Origin: an uncultured Olsenella sp.
GTDB taxonomy: Bacteria; Actinomycetota; Coriobacteriia; Coriobacteriales; Atopobiaceae
NCBI GenBank assembly: GCA_959598545.1
Contig: CAUGFC010000068.1
Coordinates: 1 to 10,226 of the forward strand
Direction of reading: 5' to 3'
DNA length: 10,226 nucleotides
Below are positions 1-5,200 of the stretch, piece by piece. The first letter of the stretch is position 1, and each line of letters starts with the position of its first letter. The notes under the pieces are model-generated. The model did not search any database and was not told the origin of the DNA. It worked only from the letters and a program-made list of their open reading frames with translations. The position numbers and the translations under genes are program-made.

Positions 1-245
1 TAGCGCTTGCGCTTCTTGAGCTTGAAGACGAGGACCTTCTCGCCCTTGAACTGCTCGACGACCTCGGCGGTGACCTTCTTGCCCTCGAGGGGAGCAGAGC
101 CAACGATGGTCTTGGTGCCGTCGTTCACGAGAAGGACGGGCAGCTCGACCTTGTCGCCAGGCTGCGCGTCGAGCTTCTCGACGTCGATGACGTCACCCTC
201 GGCAACCTTATACTGCTTGCCACCAGTTGCTACGATTGCGTACAT
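1..245 (-). CDS. rplU: 50S ribosomal protein L21, C-terminus cut by window edge
   Basis: L21 is a structural protein of the large ribosomal subunit that binds 23S rRNA. The 81 visible residues begin MYAIVATGGKQYKV, the hallmark L21 start, continue through a GDxIDVEKL segment, and end in the basic FKLKKRKRY strand. L21 is normally about 100 residues, so roughly 20 C-terminal residues lie beyond position 1. The ATG at 245-243 is supported by the family start and by an AAGGG Shine-Dalgarno at 258-254, 8 nt upstream. A sigma70-like promoter lies just ahead of it, so rplU opens a new transcription unit. rpmA (L27) and obgE usually follow, but they would be outside the window. The first codons are visibly less GC-rich than the genes upstream, as is common near the start of highly translated genes. 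Identification is essentially certain. Confidence 0.97.
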   Translation of the reverse strand, partial: MYAIVATGGKQYKVAEGDVIDVEKLDAQPGDKVELPVLLVNDGTKTIVGSAPLEGKKVTAEVVEQFKGEKVLVFKLKKRKR

Positions 246-273
246 GTGCGAAACCCTTCATTGCTGGCTGAAT

Positions 274-284
274 GCAACAGTTGC
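274..284. repeat. inverted repeat GCAAC-A-GTTGC at the predicted rplU start point
   Basis: GCAACAGTTGC has perfect 5-bp arms around a single central base. It covers the predicted transcription start of rplU, 2 bp downstream of the -10 box. A second CAAC/GTTG repeat sits 40 bp upstream, centre to centre. It could be an operator or simply initial-transcribed sequence. The symmetry is real, but the function is inferred. Confidence 0.4.
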
Positions 285-286
285 TT

Positions 287-315
287 ATATTACTAGCCTG
301 CCCCGGACCCGTCAA
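287..315 (-). promoter_or_regulatory. sigma70-type promoter for rplU
   Basis: On the minus strand the -35 box TTGACG (315-310) is followed after exactly 17 nt by the -10 box TAATAT (292-287). Both are close to the vegetative sigma consensus and the spacing is optimal. Transcription would start near position 280, giving a leader of about 35 nt that contains the rplU Shine-Dalgarno. The AT-rich -10 region stands out sharply against the surrounding GC-rich sequence. It is the best promoter I could find in the window. Confidence 0.82.
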
Positions 316-325
316 CAAATAGTTG
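313..325. repeat. inverted repeat CAAC-AAATA-GTTG overlapping the rplU -35 box
   Basis: CAACAAATAGTTG has perfect 4-bp arms around a 5-bp spacer and overlaps the upstream edge of the -35 hexamer. The hexamer AGTTGC occurs here (321-326) and in the start-point repeat (279-284), 42 bp apart, which is about four helical turns. This is suggestive of paired operator half-sites, but the arms are short and chance is not excluded. Confidence 0.35.
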
Positions 326-393
326 CCGTGACCTGCGGATACCGTAAGGGAAAAGACGGCATCCCAGCTCGCGCCGGCACAGTGCGACCTGAA

Positions 394-1167
394 TCAGGAT
401 AATGGTGCGCGGGCCTCGGTGTCGAAGGGTCCGAAAGGTTCCACAATTCGCCCACTTTCCTCGTGGCCCTGGCGCACCCGCCTGACGCGCGGCGCGTCAG
501 GGGCCGGACGGCCCATCTCGGAGAACGCGGCGTCGAGAAGGACCTGGGGCCGCAGGGCCCCTCCCGCCCCGGAACGCGTGTCGAGTCGCATCGTGAGGAC
601 GCCGTCGCCCTCCCCCACCTGGAAGCCGAGGAGCGTTCTCGAGAGGTCGACGACCTTCTCCTTCTCCCCTCGCAGGTAGCGGACCTCACCATGGCGCCAG
701 ACGGACTCGATGGCGTCCGAGAGCTCGTCGACCGGGCATGCGGGCCCGAGCTCGACGGACCACTGGGCGCGGTCGAGCCACGCCTCAAGCGCGGGCATCC
801 GTCCGTCCACGTAGGCCGCGCGATAGGGCGCGAGCGCGGGGGGCGTGGCCGCGCGGAGGGCCGCGAGCGCCTCGTCGGCGTCGACACGCCTGGTCAGGCG
901 CAGGTCGAAGAGCTCGCAGGCCGAGGATGCGCCCACGGGCAGCGCGCTCGAGAACTGGATGCGCATGCGGCGGGCGAAGCCGTTGCCGATCGAGAACGGG
1001 AGCCCCGAGCGGCGCACGCAGCGCTCGACGGTGGAAATGAGGTCAAGGTGGCCCAGGTACGCGAGTCGGCGGTCCTTGACGTAGGCCACCCGGAGACGGG
1101 CGAGCTCCGCCTTGGTGGGTAGGTCCTGGGGTCGTTCGGAGACGGGCTGACGCTGCAGTCTGCTCAT
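394..1167 (-). CDS. TIGR03936/DUF2344 radical SAM-linked protein
   Basis: This 257-residue protein belongs to the family found beside, or fused to, TIGR03960 radical SAM proteins. No reaction has been established for it. The diagnostic N-terminal block is visible at residues 23-90: RLRVAYVKDRRLAYLGHLDL, then a Cys/Arg-rich helix (VERCVRRSGLPFS), the NGFARRMRIQFSSALPVG segment, and a Ser/Glu pair before the next strand. I assign roughly residues 23-210 to the DUF2344 domain. The C-terminal 40 residues are basic and less ordered. The ATG at 1167 overlaps the upstream TGA as ATGA, and AGGGGG lies 7 nt before it. The reading frame stays open further upstream, inside the radical SAM gene, but that is shadow sequence and lacks family similarity. 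The coupling points to equimolar production with the radical SAM protein, probably as a partner or substrate-binding subunit (inference). No intrinsic terminator follows. Confidence 0.92.
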   Translation of the reverse strand: MSRLQRQPVSERPQDLPTKAELARLRVAYVKDRRLAYLGHLDLISTVERCVRRSGLPFSIGNGFARRMRIQFSSALPVGASSACELFDLRLTRRVDADEALAALRAATPPALAPYRAAYVDGRMPALEAWLDRAQWSVELGPACPVDELSDAIESVWRHGEVRYLRGEKEKVVDLSRTLLGFQVGEGDGVLTMRLDTRSGAGGALRPQVLLDAAFSEMGRPAPDAPRVRRVRQGHEESGRIVEPFGPFDTEARAPLS

Positions 1168-3041
1168 GCGCGGACCCCCTGTATCACGTTGTGGACGCCG
1201 AGCGTCGGGCAGACGCCGCAGCCCGTGCAGCTCTCCCTCGTGCAGTCGGGCGTGGTGACCTCCTCGCGCGCGCGGAGCCACTCTCGCTGGAGATACCCCT
1301 TGTCGACGCCGGGAGAGGTGTGCTCCCACGGCAGGCGCGCGGAGAGCGGAAACTCCTCGCAGGCGACCTCGGCGAGGTCGAGGCCGCACGCGGCGGCCGC
1401 CTCCTGCCAGAGGTCGAAGCGGAACTCGCTCGTCCAGGCGTCGAAGCGGCAGCCTCGCCTCCAGGCCTCGCGCACCAGGTCGAAGCCCGCACGGCCCATC
1501 TTGGAGAGCGCCCCCTCCACGAGCGAGACGTCGGCGTCATGGTACGAGACGCGGATGGCTCGGTCGCGCACCTCATGGAGCAGCAGCTGCTGGCGGCGAC
1601 GCACCTCGTCGGGATCGAGCTGACCCGCCCACTGGAACGCCGTGAACGCCTTGGGCACGAGCACCGCGACGGAGATGGAGACCGAGACCCCGCTCTTGAC
1701 GCCCCGGCCGACCACCTCCCGCCCGATCTCGAGCACGCGCTCGGCCATTCGCGCGATGCCCACGACGTCCTCGTCCGTCTCGGTCGGGAGTCCCATCATG
1801 AAGTAGAGCTTGCATCGGCGCCACCCGGCCTCGAACGCGTTTCTCGCGGCGCGCTCCAGGTCATCCTCGGTGACGTTCTTGTTGATCACGTCGCGCAGCC
1901 GCTGGCTGCCAGCCTCGGGCGCGAAGGTGAGCCCGCCGCGACGCGCGCCGGCCACGGCGGCCGCCATCTCGACGCCGAACGCGTCAAGGCGCTGCGAGGG
2001 GATGGAGACGCGGACGCCGCGACCGGCGAGGCGCTCGTTCAGGCCGGCGAGGATCTCCGCGCACTGCGAGTGGTCGGTGGTGGAGAGCGAGGAGAGCGAT
2101 ATCTCGTTGTGGCCGCTCGCCTCGAGCCCCTCGACGCCACCGGCGACGACCTGCTCGGCGGGGCGCTCGCGGACCGGGCGGTACGTCATGCCCGCCTGGC
2201 AGAAGCGGCACCCGCGCGCGCAGCCGCGCAGCACCTCGAGCGACAGGCGGTCCTGCACGATGCCGGCGTAGGGGACGATGCGCTGGGCGACGGCCGGCGT
2301 CGCGGCGAAGTCGTTCACGCAGCGCTTGAGCACGACCTCGGGGACGTCCTCCCCGGGGCGCGGCACGGCGTAGCCCCAGCGCGTGGAGGTCTCGTCCGTG
2401 CGCGTCTCGTAGAGCGAGGGAACGTAGGTCCCGGGCACGCGGGCGAGGCGCCTCAGGAGCTCGGCGCGGGAGACGCCTTCCGAGCGCGCGTCGCGTATGC
2501 ACGCGCAGACCTCGACGATCGACTCCTCTCCGTCACCCAGCAGCACGGCGTCGAAGACGGCGGCGAGCGGCTCGCAGTTCCAGGCGGAGGGCCCGCCGGC
2601 GAGGATGACCGGGTCGTCCTCGTCGCGCTCGGACGAGGTGAGGGCGATGCCGGCAAGATCCAGCGTCTCGAGGACGTTGGTGGCGATCAGCTCGTGCGCG
2701 AGCGTGAAGCCGATCGCGTCGAACGACGAGAGCGGGGCCGAGCCCTCGAGCGAGAGCAGCGGCACCCCCCGCTCGCGCATGAGGGCGGAGAGGTCCTTCC
2801 AGGGAAGGTAGCACCGCTCGCAGCTCATGCCCTCCTGGGCGTTCACCTGGTTGTAGAGGATCGAGACGCCCAGGTTGGGCTGACCGACCTCGTAGACGTC
2901 GGCGTAGACCATGCAGAGGTGGAAGGGGCCGTCCTGCTCCTCGCAGGCGCCCCACTCGTGGTCGATGTAGCGGGCCGGGTGCTCGACGTACGCAAGCAGC
3001 GGCTCCATCAAATGGAAGAGGTTCTCGCGCGACGTCCTCAT
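1164..3041 (-). CDS. TIGR03960-type B12-binding-like radical SAM protein
   Basis: This 625-residue enzyme would cleave S-adenosylmethionine through a [4Fe-4S] cluster. Its substrate is unknown. Residues 13-180 match the family's N-terminal B12-binding-like domain (ARYIDHEW, DVYEVGQPNLGVSILY, VILAGGPSAWNCEPLA, LLGDGEES), but no DxHxxG cobalamin-ligand motif is visible. The radical SAM core at about 250-480 carries the cluster motif C274-x3-C278-x2-C281 (RGCARGCRFCQAG), then SIPSQRLDAF, TFAPEAGSQRLRDVINKNV and YFMMGLPTETDEDV. The C-terminus adds C600-x4-C605-x2-C608-x2-C611, which could hold a second metal centre. The ATG at 3041 overlaps the previous stop as ATGA and has GGGGGGA 7 nt upstream. 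Met12 is a possible alternative start. The length is full and no catalytic residue is missing. The downstream neighbour is its usual partner, TIGR03936. Confidence 0.95.
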   Translation of the reverse strand: MRTSRENLFHLMEPLLAYVEHPARYIDHEWGACEEQDGPFHLCMVYADVYEVGQPNLGVSILYNQVNAQEGMSCERCYLPWKDLSALMRERGVPLLSLEGSAPLSSFDAIGFTLAHELIATNVLETLDLAGIALTSSERDEDDPVILAGGPSAWNCEPLAAVFDAVLLGDGEESIVEVCACIRDARSEGVSRAELLRRLARVPGTYVPSLYETRTDETSTRWGYAVPRPGEDVPEVVLKRCVNDFAATPAVAQRIVPYAGIVQDRLSLEVLRGCARGCRFCQAGMTYRPVRERPAEQVVAGGVEGLEASGHNEISLSSLSTTDHSQCAEILAGLNERLAGRGVRVSIPSQRLDAFGVEMAAAVAGARRGGLTFAPEAGSQRLRDVINKNVTEDDLERAARNAFEAGWRRCKLYFMMGLPTETDEDVVGIARMAERVLEIGREVVGRGVKSGVSVSISVAVLVPKAFTAFQWAGQLDPDEVRRRQQLLLHEVRDRAIRVSYHDADVSLVEGALSKMGRAGFDLVREAWRRGCRFDAWTSEFRFDLWQEAAAACGLDLAEVACEEFPLSARLPWEHTSPGVDKGYLQREWLRAREEVTTPDCTRESCTGCGVCPTLGVHNVIQGVRA

Positions 3042-3970
3042 GCGTCCGTCCCCCCGATGGTGACGTAGCCGGCGTCCTGGTCGGCCGGCGTGTCGAGAAG
3101 GACCTGCTGGCGCGGCTCCGTCGGCTCGGCGTCGTCACGTCGGGACGTCACGCCGGCCCCGGACTCGAAGCGCAGCCTGAGGGCGGCGCCGGTCACAAGG
3201 GTGCCGCCGTAGGCGACCCCGACGCGCGCCAGGGTTCCGAGGCCGGGGATCAGCGAGACGAGCGTGCGGGCGAGGGCGCGCCACGCGAGGCCTCCGCCGA
3301 CGACGCCCGCGAGCTCCAGGGCCCGGGCGGGCTCGAGCGCGCGGCCGTGCGCCGCGGCGATGTCGAGGGCGAGCTTGGCCTGGTTGGCCGTCATGAGCGG
3401 GAGGTCAGAACCGGGGACCAGGCGCACGAGGCCGACCACCGCGTTCTCCAGGGCGCAGCGCGAGACGAGCAGGTCGCTCACCGCACGGCGGCAGAACGGG
3501 AGGTTCGCGGCGAGGGCGAGGGGCTTGTCGGTGGCCGCGGCCAGCCAGGTCGCGAGCTTGTCGGCGAGCGCCTGCGCGCTCGACGCGGCGACGACGTCAA
3601 TGAGGGCGGCGGTCCGCTCGGCGAGCTCGAGGCGCGGCGCCTCGAGCGCGCCCTCGACGACGAGGGCGAGGGGCACCCCCGCGCCGACGTAGGCGCGCAG
3701 CGGATCGGTCGGCGAGTTCGGGGCCGTCAGCGCGACGGCAGCGTCCACGGCGTCGGAGCCGGGTCGGGCGTCGGCGAGCGGGAGCACCCTGACCTCGACG
3801 TTCGCCCGCTCGGGCATGAGGAGGTCGCGCGCGGCGCGCACGAGGGGGCTCGGCGCGCCGGGATCGACGAGCACGTGCAGGCAGGCACGCTCGTCCCTGC
3901 CCCTGAGCGAGGCGCGCCCCGACGACACCACGTCAGCGACGCGCCCGACCGACCACGATCTCCCGCCCAT
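3038..3970 (-). CDS. DUF697/YcjF-like membrane protein with degenerate GTPase-like N-terminal half
   Basis: I do not recognise a named gene. The 310-residue product has two parts. Residues 30-160 look like alternating strands and helices (LHVLVDPG, VEVRVLPL, AAVALTA, VPLALVVEG, IDVVAASSAQALADKLATWL), reminiscent of a small-GTPase or Rossmann fold. No GxxxxGK[ST] P-loop and no NKxD are present. Residues 160-268 resemble DUF697, the domain of E. coli YcjF and of some GTPase fusions: a conserved ALENAVVGLVRLVPGSDLP turn, an alanine-rich DIAAAHGR helix, then two hydrophobic helices (about 218-240 and 243-264) around IPGLGTLA. The tail is acidic and polar. I chose the ATG at 3970 because GGGGAGGGGAG precedes it; the in-frame TTG 18 nt further upstream has no ribosome-binding site. 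The gene lies 22 nt after rodA and overlaps the radical SAM gene as ATGA. The coding call is strong; the DUF697 assignment is moderate. Confidence 0.65.
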   Translation of the reverse strand: MGGRSWSVGRVADVVSSGRASLRGRDERACLHVLVDPGAPSPLVRAARDLLMPERANVEVRVLPLADARPGSDAVDAAVALTAPNSPTDPLRAYVGAGVPLALVVEGALEAPRLELAERTAALIDVVAASSAQALADKLATWLAAATDKPLALAANLPFCRRAVSDLLVSRCALENAVVGLVRLVPGSDLPLMTANQAKLALDIAAAHGRALEPARALELAGVVGGGLAWRALARTLVSLIPGLGTLARVGVAYGGTLVTGAALRLRFESGAGVTSRRDDAEPTEPRQQVLLDTPADQDAGYVTIGGTDA

Positions 3971-3975
3971 CGACT

Positions 3976-3986
3976 CTCCCCTCCCC
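3976..3986 (-). promoter_or_regulatory. Shine-Dalgarno that fixes the start of the DUF697-like gene
   Basis: The minus strand reads GGGGAGGGGAG at 3986-3976, ending 5 nt before the ATG at 3970. The alternative in-frame TTG at 3988 has no purine-rich tract upstream, only the end of rodA. This site therefore argues for the shorter 310-residue product. Confidence 0.75.
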
Positions 3987-3992
3987 AAGCGC

Positions 3993-5186
3993 CTAGGCGC
4001 TCTTCTGGCGATGCCGCCAGACCGACTGCACGATACCGACGGAAACGAGCTGGACCACCATCGACGACGAGCCGTAGCTCACGAACGGCAGCGGAATGCC
4101 CGTGATGGGCATGATGCCGAGACACATGCCCACGTTCTCGAGAATCTGGAACGTCCACATGGCGACGCACCCCACGAGCACGAGGCGCGAGAAGAAGCCC
4201 TCGGTCCGCATGGCGAGAAGGACCGTGGAGAGGATCATCCAGGCATAGAGCCCGAGCAGGACGAGGGAGCCCACGAAGCCGAACTGCTCGGCGAAGAGCG
4301 AGAAGACGAAGTCGGTCTGCGCCTCGGGGACGAAGCCGTTCAGAGCCTGCGTGGCGTTGCCGAAGCCCTTTCCGAAGAGGCCGCCCGACCCGACGGCGAT
4401 CATGGCCTGGCGCAGGTTATAGCCGTTGTTGGTCGGATCGACGTCCGGGTCGATGAAGACGATGAGTCGATTGAGCTGGTATTCCTTGAGGATGTGCGGG
4501 AGGCCGTCGATCATCGAGGTGACGACGACGAGCGTCGCCACGCCCACGATGAGCGCGATCGTGGCGAGCACCCAGGTGCGGGGGGCGCCGCTCACGATGA
4601 TGACGACGGCGCCGATGAAGAAGATGACGAGGCCGGTTCCCAGGTCGAGGGACATGATGAGCAGCAGCGGGACGAGCAGCGTGCCGCAGAGCTTGGCGTA
4701 GTCCCGGAAGGTCTCGATCTTCCCGTTGTACTGCGCGCAGGCAGACGCCATGAGGAAGATGACGACGATCTTCGAGGGCTCGGAGGGCTGGAACCGCAGC
4801 GGGCCGAGCTTCACCCAGCCCATCATGCCGTTCACCTCGACGCCGAGGCCCGGCACCCTCGGGAGCACCATGAGGACGCAGGCGAGCACGAAGAGGGCCG
4901 TCGTCATGTTGGAGAGGGCGCGCACGTCGTAGCGCCAGACGGCGACCGCCACGACGATTCCGAGCGCGACGCCCACAAGATGGCTCCTGAAGCTCGCCTC
5001 GGGAATCGAGAGCGAGGCGGAGTAGATGGTCAGGATGCCTATGAGGACGACGAGCAGCGCGGGTATGAGCTGCATCAGATAGAGCTTCTCGAGGGGCCCG
5101 CGGCCGCCGCCGACCCTTCCCCGGCGGGCGTGAGCCGAGCCCTTGGGCACGGAGGCCGTGCCCCCTATCATGCTGAGGTCAGGCAT
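3993..5186 (-). CDS. rodA: RodA/FtsW (SEDS) peptidoglycan glycosyltransferase
   Basis: RodA polymerises lipid II into glycan strands at the outer membrane face during elongation and works with PBP2. The 397-residue product has about ten hydrophobic segments after a 34-residue basic, Gly/Arg-rich cytoplasmic extension. Family blocks visible: GMMGWVKLGPLRFQPSEPSKI at 120-140, DLGTGLVIFFIG at 181-192, QLNRLIVFIDPDVDPTNNGY at 237-256, GSGGLFGKGFGNATQ near 267-280, PEAQTDFVFSLFAEQFG at 287-303, and GIMPITGIPLPFVSYGSSS at 357-375. The Asp of QTDF (D292) aligns with the essential extracytoplasmic aspartate of RodA proteins. The usual YGGSS is YGSSS here. PBP2 directly upstream and the mre genes favour RodA over FtsW. 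The ATG at 5186 has a perfect GGAGG 6 nt upstream, formed partly from the preceding stop region. Confidence 0.95.
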   Translation of the reverse strand: MPDLSMIGGTASVPKGSAHARRGRVGGGRGPLEKLYLMQLIPALLVVLIGILTIYSASLSIPEASFRSHLVGVALGIVVAVAVWRYDVRALSNMTTALFVLACVLMVLPRVPGLGVEVNGMMGWVKLGPLRFQPSEPSKIVVIFLMASACAQYNGKIETFRDYAKLCGTLLVPLLLIMSLDLGTGLVIFFIGAVVIIVSGAPRTWVLATIALIVGVATLVVVTSMIDGLPHILKEYQLNRLIVFIDPDVDPTNNGYNLRQAMIAVGSGGLFGKGFGNATQALNGFVPEAQTDFVFSLFAEQFGFVGSLVLLGLYAWMILSTVLLAMRTEGFFSRLVLVGCVAMWTFQILENVGMCLGIMPITGIPLPFVSYGSSSMVVQLVSVGIVQSVWRHRQKSA

Positions 5187-5190
5187 GCGA

Positions 5191-5200
5191 CTCCTCCCTA
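5191..5200 (-). promoter_or_regulatory. rodA ribosome-binding site overlapping the mrdA stop
   Basis: The minus strand reads TAGGGAGGAG: the TAG that ends mrdA runs directly into a consensus GGAGG, 6 nt before the rodA ATG. Ribosomes ending PBP2 synthesis would cover the rodA start region, which supports translational coupling of the two partner proteins. Confidence 0.75.

Noticed and set aside
341..398. Possible intrinsic terminator after the radical SAM-linked gene (CCTGAATCAGG at 388-398, and ACCGT/ACGGC arms at 341-360)
   Set aside because: Both hairpins are short or imperfect, and neither is followed by a U-run on the minus strand.
1168..1389. N-terminal extension of the radical SAM-linked protein into the radical SAM gene
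   Set aside because: The extra residues are arginine-rich shadow sequence, and the ATGA overlap start at 1167 has a good ribosome-binding site.
1191..3068. A 625-codon open frame on the plus strand antisense to the radical SAM gene
   Set aside because: It mirrors the radical SAM gene codon for codon. Its translation is Arg/Ala/Gly/Asp-rich with no recognisable domain, which is what GC-rich third positions create on the opposite strand.
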